Positions 36,886 to 49,440 of a stretch of DNA of 64,000 nt are shown in pieces. The DNA is from Jaltomata sinuosa (Eukaryota > Streptophyta > Magnoliopsida > Solanales > Solanaceae), in NCBI GenBank assembly GCA_003996215.1, contig QJPP01003455.1, positions 34,292 through 98,291 of the forward strand. Reading direction: 5' to 3'. The translations under genes and the position numbers were made by a program. The notes under the pieces were generated by a model that saw nothing but the letters and a program-made list of their open reading frames with translations, had not been told where the DNA came from and searched no databases. Each line of letters starts with the position of its first letter. The stretch's first letter is position 1.

Positions 36886-37080
36886 AAAAGACATGTCTAA
36901 TGTCAAACAAGGTCAACCATAAATTCTTTAGACTTAGCATAATCATAGTTCAACTACACTTTTCTTTCTAAATTCATACACGAAGATTTAGGCATGCAAT
37001 TCCCATAAGATACTTGAGATCATAACATCCATGCATGAAGTTGAGCGTAAAATCCATGGAGGAATCAAGAGAAAACACTG
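36886..37080 (-). repeat. LARD-H 5' LTR, continuation after Ath-D, truncated
   Basis: Matches 24584-24775 of the left LTR, then similarity ends abruptly after GAAAACACT. The inner 1.08 kb of the LTR is missing. Confidence 0.82.
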
Positions 37081-38833
37081 ATAGGTTGATTTTGAGCTGT
37101 TGGGCGGCTATTTGTGTTGATCATTCATTTCCATGCATATAAAGAGAGTTTATCCATGTTTTACTACGGTTTTGGCTTCGGTCCTACTGGAATTATTTTC
37201 TAAACTTTGCATGGCCCTGGGGGCCTGTTTTTATTGGAAATAAATTAGAAATGGTTTGATTTAACTTATGAATCTTCTTGGGGTAAGAAAATGTCAAATT
37301 ATAATTTCTATCACCAGTTTTACTTTTAATGCTAGACTCGGAAGGGCCGGGGTGCTATTTGAATTTCTTACTAAATTGGGATGGTTTTAGCCTCAGTCAA
37401 ACCGAGCATCTGGGATGACTTTCTACTGTTTAGACCAGATTACGCCCTGTCACCCTTGGAGGTATGTTTGAGATATTTTCCCACTATTTTAGTCCTGGAC
37501 AGGGTCTGGGCATGCATATTCGAGATTGGGTCTCTATCTTGAACCTAGAGTTGCTTCCAGAGGACATATTTTAGTACTGAGGTTTAGTATGGGGTCCGGG
37601 ACCTCCATGGACCTTGCCATCTGGGCCTGGGGCTTTGGGTTGTGTGTGCCAGAGGGAGGGTATATAGCAGAGTAGAGGTATACGGGCAGTGTCCTTCCGT
37701 GGAACCTACCTGTTGGGCCCGATTGGCACTGGAGGAGGTACATACAGAGCTTCTATCCCATCCTGAGGTTATCATGCATCATATCATTCGTTGTTTGAGG
37801 CTCCACCCTTGTTTTCTAGTTCTTGAGTGTACGCTTCGGTTGTATGGGCGGCCGAAGGGTTTTGTTTTCACTTGTTTATGTTCTTCAGTTGTATGGGCGG
37901 CCGAGGGACTGTAGGTAGTATCTTGTTACTTTATCATGGTGTTATCCCCCTGTTATGGTTATGCTTATATGATTATATACAGATGAGTTGTTACTTGTTC
38001 GGTTTGAGATTGGTATGATTAGTTGGGTTATTGATTCCTGTTTTCGAGCATGCCTATCTTTACTCTTCTTCTCCCTTTCTTGTACTTGAGGTTACCAATA
38101 TACCATCCATTTATTAAACTTATTATGTATATACAATTATTGCAAGAATCCCAGGTGCGTTATTTCTTGCTTACACCCGTGCTTGTTGTGTATATATTCT
38201 ACTTTCTAGCCTTGTATGTTGTTCTATTGACTTCCCTCTAGGCTAGTTCCTGTGTATTTTTCATTGATTTCTATGACTACTTGCTTCTATTATGTCTGTT
38301 ACTATGTTTTTATCTTATATGTTCCCAGTCGTCCTATGATACCTACTGGGTACCTTAAGCTTCGCATTTGGTGCTCATACTACACTCTGCATCTTCTGGT
38401 GCATATCCTAGTGTGGGCCATCGCAGTTAGCTCATGGAGACTCATGCGAGGTGCTGATTTTGGTTATATTCTGGACTGAGGGTGAACTTTTGACGACTGG
38501 AGCTTAATTTTTGCTATCTTTTAATTATGTACTTTATTTCTACTCGGAGACAGCTTTGTGTATATATTGTTTTGGTCCCTTGTACTCCTTATGTAGATCC
38601 GGCTCTTATACGCTATGACACCATATTTTGGGTTTGGTTTAGTTTCTGTATTGTATATATATTATTCATGTTATCTATTTTCTTCATCTTGTTCCCTTGC
38701 TTCCGCTTATTAAACTGTTCTTCTGCTTAGATTGTTAGACAGTAGCCCATTACTGACCGTTCCGGGCTACGGGGATTGGTTCGCCTACTGGCGGTTGTAG
38801 GTTACATCATGACCGAGAAATCGGGTCGTGACA
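37081..38833 (+). repeat. LTR-K: unresolved LTR-like segment
   Basis: About 1.75 kb without coding potential, possibly starting TGATAGG at 37079 and ending CGGGTCGTGACA at 38833, like the 3' ends of other gypsy LTRs here. It holds two nearby copies of TTGTATGGGCGGCCGA (37840 and 37888). No primer site follows, no polypurine tract precedes, and the flanking five bases do not match, so it may be a truncated or recombined solo LTR. Small open frames within are not convincing. Confidence 0.4.
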
Positions 38834-39936
38834 GATTGTCAAGAATATTGACTGAAGTCAATGAATTCCTAAGTGAAGGCTCTAAAATAGGGAAACAACT
38901 ATAAAGACTAAACAAATGGCTCAGACACCGAATTACTGGTCCCAGCAAGCCATAAATGATTTGGGGCAGCTACAGGTAAGCTCTAACAGTACAAGAAAGG
39001 CAAAAATGCGCGAATAAATGGAAGGGTCATTACACTACCACCAATTCATAATGAAAAATAAGTTATTCGTGCTGATAATGTGTTCTAAAATATGAGAAAT
39101 ATAAATATAAGTACAGAATAACAAATAAACACAAGAATCTACTAGAAAAGCACTTTGCATGAACATTGTTATGCTTTTTTGGGATTCAAAAGAGATGAAC
39201 AAGAATCTACTGGAAAAGAAGAGGAGGTGGACAAGAGACCATTCTATAAATCTAATTGTATTCACTATATATTATTAATTTATCAACCAATCTGTAGAGG
39301 TAGGTTATGCAATATGTAAAAAAATAAAAACAATTTCTTACGTACAATTACCAACAATAACATATACCACAATAACAAAAATTATAGAAACACTATGAAA
39401 GAATTCTAGAAAAAAAAACACGCACACAAAGAAAAAAAATTAAACAATAACAATTTTCAATAAGAATACTAGAAAAACACACACACACATCGAAAAAAAT
39501 TAAACGAATGAAGAAATACGAAAATATAAGAGTTTATATTCAGACAAAATATCATATGTCTGACATCTCATCAAAGATCTCATCAAGTTGTTCTTTCAAT
39601 ATCCTTCTTAATCAATTAACATGTACATTTCTTACGTGAAAATTAAGCTCAAAAAAATTATATTATGTTTAAAGTCAATTGCTATTTTTAAATAGTAATT
39701 ATTATTCTTTTATACATTTTATAATGATTAATAATTTAATGTGACATACATTTGTAATGCACGTATACTAAACTAGTTAAAAATTAAAATGGGTTAACAA
39801 TAAAAAGATGGACATAGAAAAAAAATCTAAGGGGATAACACATAAAAGTAATGCCTAGAATATTAAATGATATATAATTTTTTTTAACTAAATCATGTAC
39901 CTTAATTATTGTGACTTCATCATTGGCCTCAAAATC
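38834..39936. other. Unassigned AT-rich DNA between LTR-K and Gyp-E
   Basis: No domain recognised. 38835-38990 has more balanced composition and an exon-like stretch ending CTACAG/GTAAGC near 38976. From 39020 to 39936 it is very AT-rich with CA and A runs. It may be the oldest flank of Gyp-E. Confidence 0.4.
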
Positions 39937-42900
39937 TGTAATGACCCTTCCTATCATTATAGGTGGGCAAATCATGCAAGAAATCAGGCTAGAAAACTTT
40001 TGAGTTGGGGAGTTGAAAATTTTGGGCTAGGCTAGTTTCGGATGAAATCTGAGCGAGCTGAGGTCTAGGGCAATCCGGGAAAGGATAGGGTGAAATAAGA
40101 AGGTGTGAGCTAGTTTTTCTATTAGCTAAGGCGTTAAGGAGTCTGTAGGACTTTTTGGAAGTGAATTCGGGTGAGTAGAACTCTCGATATTGAACTTGAC
40201 GTAAAGGGGTTGGTCTGGAACATCAAGGTTTAAAGGTGTACTATAAAATGGGCAAAACTGGAAGGATATCCGAGTTTTTATCCAATGTCAGCCTCTATAG
40301 TGGGTGACACGCTACTCCATAATTCGCTATAGCGGAGAAGTTCCTGCTATAGCGGGACTCAAACACGGTCAACCCCGCTATGGCATATGACTTCCACTAT
40401 GGTGGCACCGCTATAGCGAGATTGGGATGCTATAGCGAGATAAGTCAGTGTAAATGCAGAAACTTTCCCAAAAATGTTCATTATTTCTCAAGAATATTTT
40501 GGGGAAGGGCTGAGGCGACCTTGGGAGATTTCCATCAGTTTTGCTCCATAATCCTTCACTAAGGTAAGTAATGTGTTCCACTAATCTAGTACTTTGATTA
40601 TTGTCGCTTAGAATCGATAGTTACGGGTTTGAGGAACGGTTTAACTCAACCTAAGATGGATTTTCTGCTGAAAAACGGGAATGTGGGGATGAAAATTTGG
40701 GTTTCTTAAACTAGGTTGTTATTTAAAGATTCTTTATTGTATTTCACTCGTTTAACCATGGAATTAGTATTAAATAGGTGAATTTAAGGTGGGAGGACCC
40801 TGGGATGGGTGGAATGATTATGGAATTGGCCTGGAACTTTTGATTAAGATGTAATCCGAGAATATTTAGGCTAGTTGGGTTAATTTTGTGTTTATGTTAT
40901 TGTTTTTACACCAAGATCAAGCTAGAGTTTCAAGAAATGGGAAAGCTCTGGTCCAGTAGAGCATTTGGCTTGAGTTGAGGTGGGTAATGGTTGAATTATT
41001 TCCCAAATTACATTGTGTGTGCATGTTAACTATTTCATTAGTATCGCTTGAACAATACGTGTTTAGGGAATAAGGGAATGAATGTGATATGATATCTTCT
41101 GGTCAATCTCATGCAATGAACTTATCTTAAATACTTGTTGGCTTTACAAGTGTGGGTTATTTCATTGTGATTGTGATTGTGTGATATCTGTGATTCTTCG
41201 GTTGGCTCAGGTACCATGCATGATACAGAGTATTGGTTGGCTTGGGTACCACGCCTGGTGATGCGTTCAAATTACACCCTTTTTACAAGTGTAAATAATC
41301 GCTTTCAAATATAGTAGCCCAACGATTAGGTTAGGGTCGAATCCAACAGGGAATAGGGTAAGAAATATAATACTCGAAGTCCTTAAAGTTACTTTACTTT
41401 ATATCGATTCTTATTCCTTCATGATTGTGTAGAAGATTGTTCCATAACTAAAATTTGCAATAAGTAAATGATTGAAACATCAAGATTTGAGATGAACCGG
41501 GATTGTTTTACCACGTAATAGGATAAGTCTAGGGGTTACAATTACCTTTATAGTCTCTCCTAGTTTGATATAGATGAGCAATGACCAATTAGTGACCAAT
41601 CCTTATCTTCTGACGTGGGAATGGTCTTTTCTTCACTTATTTTCCCAAATACAATGAAGTGTAATTACAACCTGATCCTACGTAGTTCTATTAAATAAGG
41701 GTTAATGCCTTGAGTTCTTGTCAATTAACTCTTTCCTATCCTAATTCACCCTTCTGGGCATAAACTAGGGTTTTCCAGCGTTAGACTAACGTTTGCAACC
41801 ATTAATCACAATTATAACGAGAGTTAACAAATCATCCAATCAAACTAATCTATTCCATAATGATACTTAGCCCTAGATTTAACCTATTACAAGGCTTCAC
41901 AACCTCGGCGATGAGTTTAGTTACTCATGCTAGAAACAAGAACTATAAGATGATTCAAGGGAAACATACTTACAAGTTTGATTGAAAATCAAATAGTGTT
42001 CTTGAATCCAAAATAAAAGTAGCGCCAAACTCATTCAAAACCAAGAATAAACATAAAGAAAATATATCATCTCAAATCCATAAAAAATAACCTAAGAATT
42101 CTATTTATAGGCGAGTAGGAATCATATCCTAAAAGGGCTAGGAAAGGAAATCTATGTCATCCTGTACAGTCACCAAAATGGACTATGCTTTCTTAAAATG
42201 AACCATGCCTTACATTGTGATACCTTCCATCATTCACGTTATTAGTAAAATTGACCGTTCTATGAGGCATTATAACTTGCTATATTTTTGCAGTTTTTGT
42301 ATTCTGAAAATGACCACCAAAACGACCACTATTACGAACCATTTTAGTGTCCATTTTAACCTCCTGTATCTGCTTCATTTATGTCCTTTAGCTTTGGTTG
42401 GCACCAAGGCTCGTAATCCTCCACAACAACTTGTAATGAGCCTCTTTTGCCAACCTTTTCATCCTTGTGGTGTACTTACCCCATTATACCTGCAAATCAA
42501 CCAAAATGCATCATATCACACTAAACATGCATAAGAACTACAAGGAATCCTCGTCAAAAGGTACGGAATGTTCCTTAAAATATTGGAACATCACCTAGTA
42601 TAGGATATTTGTCGATCGGCTTAGGTACCACAATTGGTATAGGTTTTATTATGGTTGGATCAGGTACCACACCTAGTACATATTTGATTATTCTTTTGTG
42701 TGTTGGTTCCATGAGTGAACCAGGTCTTATTCATCATGATGTATCTATTACATATTGGTCCATGAGTGGATGAATTTGTGTGTTAAAATGTTGGGATGGT
42801 TCTTGTGTAGACCGAGATTGCATGTTAAATATCGTAGGCTATGTCCTAGGGATCCTTGGGTGGTCCGAGTTACTTAAAATGTATGTTAAATCTTATATGG

Positions 42901-43504
42901 GTTGTTTTTGTGGTTTTTGGACATGTTTCATGTGGTTGTTAGTCAGGGTTGATGACTGAGAGTCTTGCTTTTATTAACTGACTTGGATTATTACATGTTT
43001 GTCCAATTTTACTAAGTTATAGCTATATGTTCATATTTCATATGTTTGAAGCTGGCCGATAATCCTACCACTACACTAATGTTTTTGTGTACTGATACTG
43101 CACTTTCTCTTCTTTTGTTGAGTACAGGGCATATTCCGGCGGCTGTTGCGCGACCTAAATTGTGATATGGACAACTTCTGAATCTAAGGGTGAGCTGCAT
43201 CTTCGGGGCTACCATGGATTCATCTACTTGTTCTAGTCCATTGTTCGGACGTGGACTCGTTTTGTTTTGGGGTCGCATTCCCATATTTTAGACATGTTTT
43301 TAGAGTTTTGGTACACGACTTTCAGATTCTAGGGGGATATTTTTCACAGGGATTTTTGTTATTTAATGTTAGATGTGAATCTTGGCTTGTTTAATGCAAA
43401 CTAGTTTTTAGCTGCTTGGTTTTGCCTAGGTGTTGGTTTAGATAGTTGGTTCTCCTACCGGAGGTTTAGTGTGGGTGCCACTCTCGGTAGGTTAGGTCAT
43501 GACA
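39937..43504 (+). repeat. Gyp-E 5' LTR, split by solo LTR-I
   Basis: About 2.23 kb once the 1335-bp solo LTR and one duplication copy are removed. It has a cluster of CGCTATAGCG palindromes (40290-40440) and, around the insertion, several copies of a GGCT(C/T)(A/G)GGTACCA motif (41205-42690). No partner LTR in the window. Confidence 0.75.
41254..42598 (-). mobile_element. Solo LTR-I of an Athila-type element
   Basis: LTR 41259-42593 (1335 bp), TGATGCG to GAACATCA, flanked by CCTGG (41254-41258) and CCTAG (42594-42598), a duplication with one substitution. Its left end resembles the start of the Ath-D LTR on the + strand (CAAATTACACC..., then a GGGTCGAATCC region), so it is the same group in minus orientation. 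A TATA-like CTATAAATA lies on the minus strand near 42099-42112. With no internal sequence it is best explained by LTR-LTR recombination. The 109-codon frame at 42205 is inside the LTR and not credible. Confidence 0.85.
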
Positions 43505-43508
43505 AAGA

Positions 43509-43521
43509 TGGTATCAGATCC
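43509..43521 (+). other. Gyp-E primer binding site (initiator tRNA-Met)
   Basis: TGGTATCAGATCC, one mismatch from the complement of the tRNA-iMet 3' end, four bases after the LTR. Confidence 0.88.
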
Positions 43522-43722
43522 CTAGTTTTGTTGATCTCATTGTACCAAAATGGGTCTAGTAGAGTCTTGCAGAATGGTACCGAGATGTTTGTACTTTTCT
43601 TTGAGAGGGTACAGTACTTTAAGAAACTATCTCTTCTTTCTTCTTATGTACTATAACTTGATTCCAATTGGTATTTGATAATTAAAATTTGTATTTGACT
43701 TCCTTCATTCTTTTGTCCGCAG

Positions 43723-44977
43723 ATGGTTAATGCTAGAAGGAATGGAGCAAGGGCAGCAGCTCAAGCTGTGGGACCAGTAGTTCACAGGCGAGGAAAGAGC
43801 AGGGGCAGAGGGAAAGTGACACCCGCCAGGGGTGGAGCTCAGGCAGTGTTTGAGCAAGGGCCGGCGACCCCTCCCCTACCCCGGGTTCATGTTAAGGAGG
43901 AGGTTAAGGTAGTGCACAATGGGGGCATGGAACTCGAGGTGGTAGCACTGGTTGGAGGTGCAGGTCTTCCCCCTATGTCCTCTAAGGTTATTCAACAGGT
44001 GTTGGCATTCCTGAGTGAGTTGGCTTGTACTGGAGGCACTCTAACTATGCCAGCTACTCAGGTTCTGGGTACCCATCCCGCTGTTGCCTTAGCTCCCAAG
44101 ATTGATGAGGCCTCAGGTACAGATGCATTCTGCTATCGGGTGTTAGGCCCTGTCATGATTAGGATTGAGCATAAGATGTTGACCATGCTCCTGAAGATGA
44201 AACCTCCATAATTTTATGGTAAAGAGAATGAGGATGCTTTGTAGTTTATTTTGAATTGTTATGAAAGATTGCATAAGTTGCGTATTATACAGCAACTCGG
44301 GGTAGAGTTGTGACTTTACAGCTGCAAGGTGATCACAAGCACTCGCGGAAGGCCCATGTGGAGTTTCATTTATTAGCTTTACCTCCGATAACTTGGGCCC
44401 AATTTTATGCTTGTTTCTGGAAAAATATGTGCCTCGTACTCTCACGGATCACAAGAAAGACAATTTTTTTGCCCTTGAACAGGGTAGCATATATGTTGCA
44501 GCTTATGAGGCTAAGTTTCATGACTTGTATCACTATGATACCCAGCTATTAGACACTGAGGAGGAGAGGATTCGTCTGTATGTTAAAGGTTTGAATACTG
44601 ACTTGCAAGTTCTATCCATTCATATGACTTCTGCAGGGAAGAGTTTTAATGAGGTGTCCGGCTATGTGAAGAAACTGGAGGGGGTTAAGCAAGTTGGTCA
44701 AGCTAAGGTATTAGCCAAGAAGTCCCGGAATATGGGTAAATTAATTGGTTCATATTCTAGAGGTCCCAGTCAGCTGGTTCATTCATCTCGTCCTATTCAG
44801 TCAGCCTTTCAAGCTTCTATAGGTGGTCATTTAGGGGCCATTCAGCAGTCTCCAGCTCCTAAAGGCCAGGAGGCTTGTTATTCTTCTGCCAGCAGGCCCT
44901 CTTTTGAGCAAGGATGTTTCCATTGTGGTGATCTGCGTCATTTTAAGAGGGAATGCCCTCTGAGACAAGAAGGTAAT
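43723..44977 (+). pseudogene. Gyp-E gag, first part
   Basis: Starts at the ATG at 43723 (MVNARRNGARAAAQ), about 200 bp after the primer site. The first 162 codons are open to a TAA at 44209. Reading then passes through two frameshifts (pieces 44310-44552 and 44393-44980). The gag core is recognisable (VKGLNTDLQVL near 44585), and a perfect CCHC knuckle, CFHCGDLRHFKREC, is encoded at 44914-44956. It ends in GTAAT, where Ath-G inserted. The frame continues exactly at 55997 after Ath-G. Confidence 0.83.
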
Positions 44978-46325
44978 TGATGTGTCGGGATTCCATGGCA
45001 CTTTCGATGCTTAAAATTAAGAATTTTATGAGTTCTTAAGTGTATTTTATTAGATATGATGTTCGTTTGTTACATGTGCAGGGAAAAGTTTTGAAAAGAT
45101 AAAAAGACCAAAAAGTTATTGTTTTCTGGGTAAAATAGCAGGCCCCACGGGATATCGCAGAGCCCGTTGAAATGAGCCAGCGGTAGTTAGAGAGGCAGAG
45201 TTGTTAGCCGATGAGCTGCACACAATGGGCGTGCAAGCCACGATGGTCTATCGCCTTTGCCCATGGAAACAAGGCAGAGAGCCTGAGACACAAATTGATA
45301 AAATGTCTGATGGGAACCAACGATGCCCGTGGCACCCACGAGGGCTTATGGGGCTTGACCATTGGAACTGTCGCGTCCAGCTCTCCTAGTTTAGTTAGAA
45401 TTTGGTCTATTTATTCTATAAATACCTTCCCTCAGGTTTTATTTCGAACATTACGCACTATTACTTATTGTTGCACATTATTTACGTATTGTTGAGACAT
45501 CATAATACAGTTTTGAGAATTTAAAGATTGTTCTTTATTTATTGAAATGTTCTTGAGGATTCAAGATTTCCGATTTTCTTTACTTGTTCTTATAAGTTAT
45601 AATCATGATATCTTCATCTAAATCTAGTTATCTTCTTACAACCATGAGTTGCTAAATCCACAACTAGGGTTGTGGGAACCATGAAGGATTAACAAAGTAG
45701 GCAAAGTACTTGATAATTCTAGGACAGTGTTTATGCATGTATTGTTCTTCCCTTTTTTGATTGCTTTTTAACAGTTGCATACGTTAGAACTCGCCTTATT
45801 CTTACTTGATAGACTAAGGAGGTAACGAATGGGAAAGGGGTTGGTTACAACAGATATTTGAGGCTATCAACCCTCATCTAATAGATTGACCTTATCCGGG
45901 AATAGCTAATCTGGGGTCAAAGGTAAGGGTTAGTAAAGCATACACCTGTAAACGGACTAAGTTGTGTTGTGAAATTCATCTATCTAGGAGACCACCATTT
46001 AGGTGAACCTAACTTACCAACCTTGCATGTTAAGCACCAAACTATCTTACTAAGTATAACGCCTTACTAAATTATGATCTCATGGGGAACACTACCCTAG
46101 TCGCTTCTCTCATTGATTACAACACTTGAAATTGTTACTTTGTTACTTGTTCGAATTTGAATTACGATCCCCTTGTAGGGAAATAAACGGCTAAGAGTGC
46201 GAGTAATCATAATTGACCTTAGTCCTTCCATATTCTCTGTGGGATCGACCCAAACCTTCGTTGGGTTCTTATTTGAATAGCGACCACTTTATGCTTCTAA
46301 AATGAGGTGTAATTTGGGTGTATCA
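44978..46325 (+). repeat. Ath-G 5' LTR
   Basis: TGATGTGTCGG to GGGTGTATCA. TATA-like CTATAAATA at 45416-45424. It lacks about 200 bp of the GC-rich block present in the right LTR; the junction lies just after GCCCCACGGG near 45141. Confidence 0.9.
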
Positions 46326-46330
46326 AATTT

Positions 46331-46344
46331 TGGCGTTGTTGCCG
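46331..46344 (+). other. Ath-G primer binding site (tRNA-Asp-like)
   Basis: TGGCGTTGTTGCCG, two mismatches from the tRNA-Asp complement TGGCGCCGTTGCCG seen intact in Ath-D. The changes are C to T, consistent with decay. Confidence 0.85.
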
Positions 46345-46450
46345 AAGAATACGATTTAGGATTAAGAGAGATTGTGTTTATTTCACTATTAGTCATTATT
46401 TCCTGATTTTACTTTTTTGTTGTATTTGTTTTCTTCCATGGGTTTCACAC

Positions 46451-48600
46451 TTGTGCATGCCCAGTACAAAGAGTCAAGGCAATCCCCTGATTCCATTCGA
46501 TCCGGAACTCCAAAGGACTCTGAGAAACATGGTCAAGGAGGGAGCTTTTGAGAAACTGAATAGGACAAACAACAGCTGTTGGCTGAAGAATAGCAGAGGA
46601 AAAAGGCAGCAGAAGATGCTCAAATTGCACAAGCTGCAGAAGCACTTGCTCAACATAATGCTCAAGCTGAGCAAGTACGGCAAGCTAGACAAGAAACTGC
46701 TTGGCAGGCTGCATTAAATACTCAAGCTGCGAGAGATGAGGCAGCCCGACACAATATACCTCAAGATCCAATCGCACCAAGAGGGAATAGAAGCTGATAG
46801 AAACCCCAACACATCCCTCAATACATTGTTGATGATGATGGTACCAGGACAACTGGCCCCATAGTATTGACAGTGTTGCCTGATGGTACAAAGTTTGATA
46901 TTACAAGCACTATGATTCAGCTGCTGAACCAGAAGGGATTATTTGCTGGCAAGCCCACTGATGATGTGAACTTTCACTTGATGAGCTTTACGGGGATCTT
47001 CCGGGGGTAGATCAGGATGCTATAAGATTGTGGCTCTTTCTATTCTCTCTGACTGGAGAGGCAACATTGTGGCTTGCGAAACTACCTAACGCTTCAATAT
47101 TCACATGGCTTGAACTGAGAAACTAGTTTCTAGAGATGTTTTTCCCTCCATCAAGGATGTTGCACCTGAAGCAGGAGATCTATAATTTCAAGCAGCTTCC
47201 CACAGAGGCATTGTATGAAATGTGGCTTAGTTTCAATAAGAAGTTGAAGCAAGTGCCAAATCACAGAATCCCTTCGGACCATTTGATAGAGATCTTCTAC
47301 AGAGCATCGAATGCAAACACTAAGGCAGTAGCAAATACAGTAATCGGGGGAGCATTCATGAAGAATATTTATGTCGAAGCTTCCGAGATGCTTCATAGGG
47401 TTACCTAGATGAACAGGGCCTGGCATATGAGAGAAGTTGAGAGCTCAGCATGAAATTATGCAGTTGGGAAATCCATTGACTATCAAGAATTGTAGGAACT
47501 TAAATAGGGTTTCGCAGGATTACAAGCAGCTATAGACCTAATTGCGAAACAAATTCTTAGTGGCGGTCTAGAGAAAGTGAAGGTTGTAGGTTTACAAGGT
47601 AAAGCACTGAGACAGGATGGGTATGACTCTGATGAAGAAGCTAATTATTTGAATGATAAAGTGATGGGTTTTCGGGAAAATATCTAAGGAAATCAAGGTC
47701 AGAACAGAGATTGAGATAATAACAGGGATAGAGATAGCAACTACAATCGGTATGGATATAAAGATAGGAGCTGGGGTAGAGATTGTTATTGGAATAATTG
47801 GGATAGCTACAAGAATGATAGAAGCGGCATGTATGTCCCTCCTAAAAATCATAAATCAAGACCTGAACAACTATCCATGAGAGAGCTGGTTACTAGGGTA
47901 TTGCAAAAGGTTGATTCCATGGATGGAAACTTGATGGAGATGTGTGCTGACATATCAGGTATGAATCAGAAAGTAGAGGCACATTCTATCGCCATCAAGA
48001 AAATCGAGCAACAGATGAACCAGATGTCTGTGACTTTAAACCCATGTCAGAAGGGTACTATTCCAAGTGACATAATTCCAAATCCGAAGAATGATCGGCA
48101 GTGCATGGATGTGATTACTCGAATTAGGAAACAGAGTGTTGATCCTCTTATTCCTATAGTTGGTGATGAGCCGGCCAAACCTGAAAAAGATGATGCTGAG
48201 ATTGTGGTTGATTCAGAGAAAAAGGATAGCATTAGAAGTCCAAGTGAGAAGAATTCTATGAATGCCAAGGAGAATAGCAAGGAGGTTCCACAGGTATTGA
48301 AGCCCATACCATTGCCTCTTCCACCTTACCCACAGAGATTGGTCAAAAAGGTTGAGGAAGGTAACTATCACAAGTTCATCTCCATGCTAAAACAACTTTC
48401 AGTGAATATTCTATTGGTTGAAGCATTGGAGAAGATGCCTGGGTATGCGAAGTTCATAAAGGATCTGGTGACAAAGAAGAGAACTGTATGTTTTGATCAA
48501 GTTGATAATTTGCACCATTATAGTGCAATAGCCTTCCATTCTCTTGTGCAGAAAAAGAAAGATCCTGGAGCTTTCACCATTTCGTGCACGATTGAAGCAT
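46451..48600 (+). pseudogene. Ath-G gag
   Basis: The N-terminus is Ala/Gln-rich and probably coiled coil (46560-46750, readable after a frameshift near 46560). The gag domain includes FDITSTMIQLLNQKGLF (46888-46940) and FFPPSRMLHLKQE (open 47136-47408). An Asn/Arg/Tyr-rich segment is at 47690-47830. A 280-codon open stretch at 47829-48671 covers the gag C-terminal region and enters protease. Stops occur near 46795, 47010, 47120, 47407 and 47685. Same architecture as Ath-D gag. Confidence 0.83.
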
Positions 48601-49440
48601 TCTATTTTGTGAAAGTGTTGTGTGATTTGGGTGCTAGTATTAATCTTATGCCACTAGCAGTGTTCCAATAGTTGGGCTTGGGAGACCCCAAACCGACTAC
48701 AATATAGCTTCTTATGGCAGATCACACGGTGAAAAGGCTAGTGGGGATTCTCTATGATGTACTTGTGAAAGTTGACACATTCATCTTTCCTATAGATTTT
48801 GTGATTCTTGACTGTGAGGTAGATTTTGAGGTTCCCATCATCTAGGGACGCCTATTCCTTGCAACTGGATGCGCTCTAGTTGACTTGGAGACTAGGCAGA
48901 TGAAATTCAGACTTAATGAAGAGGTAGTAACTTTCAATGTCTGCAAGTCTATGAAGAATCATGATGACATATGTGTAATATAAGTGATTGATGTGGGTTA
49001 TAAGGAGCAGCTAATCATGCCTGTTAAAGCACTTGAAGCGGTTATCATGAATTTTGACAGAGAAGATATTAATGAGTATGATGATATGGTAGAAGCACTT
49101 GTCGATATGGTGATATGGTAGAAGCACTTATCGGTATGGGGTCATATACTTATGCTCCGAAGAATCTTGATTTTGACCTAAAGAATTGATAGACCCCACC
49201 AGCTAAACCGTCTATCGAGGAGCCTCCTATCTTGTAGCTCAAAGCACTTCCATCTCACCTCCAATATGTATTCTTAGGAACTAATGACACATTGCCAGTT
49301 ATTATTGTTGCTGACTTAGATAAAGGGCAGGTTGAAGCTCTAGTTTCTATTTTGAGAAAGTTCAAGAGGGACATTGACTGGTCCATTACTGACATTATTG
49401 GGATTTTGCCTAGAATTTGAACGCATAAAATTCAGCTGGA
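48601..49440 (+). pseudogene. Ath-G protease and linker
   Basis: Protease active site DLGAS with the Asp codon at 48623-48625, then INLMPLAVF. A TAG at 48669 interrupts it. Reading continues through VGILYDVLVKV (48738 on) and ILDCEVDFEVP to about 48960, then a linker. A near-tandem duplication around 49075-49130 (GATATGGTAGAAGCACTT twice) shifts the frame. Confidence 0.8.

Larger units (their letters stand above)
23533..37080 (-). mobile_element. LARD-H: large non-autonomous gypsy-related element, itself split by Ath-D
   Basis: Left LTR 23533-25859, internal region 25860-28536, and right LTR 28537-29585 continuing at 36886-37080 after Ath-D. Minus orientation: the primer site abuts the right LTR and the polypurine tract the left. 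The LTR ends (TGTCACGCCCCGAGG) resemble those of Gyp-B. The internal region is only about 2.7 kb and lacks protease, RT, RNase H and integrase. The right LTR is cut at about 37080 and lacks the last 1.08 kb present in the left one, so the target duplication cannot be tested. Confidence 0.8.

Noticed and set aside
39730..39780. Possible Helitron 3' end (GCACGTATAC... CTAGT)
   Set aside because: The hairpin is weak and no matching TC 5' end could be identified.
45201..45495. Small frames in the Ath-G LTR
   Set aside because: Short, inside the LTR, and not preserved in the partner LTR.
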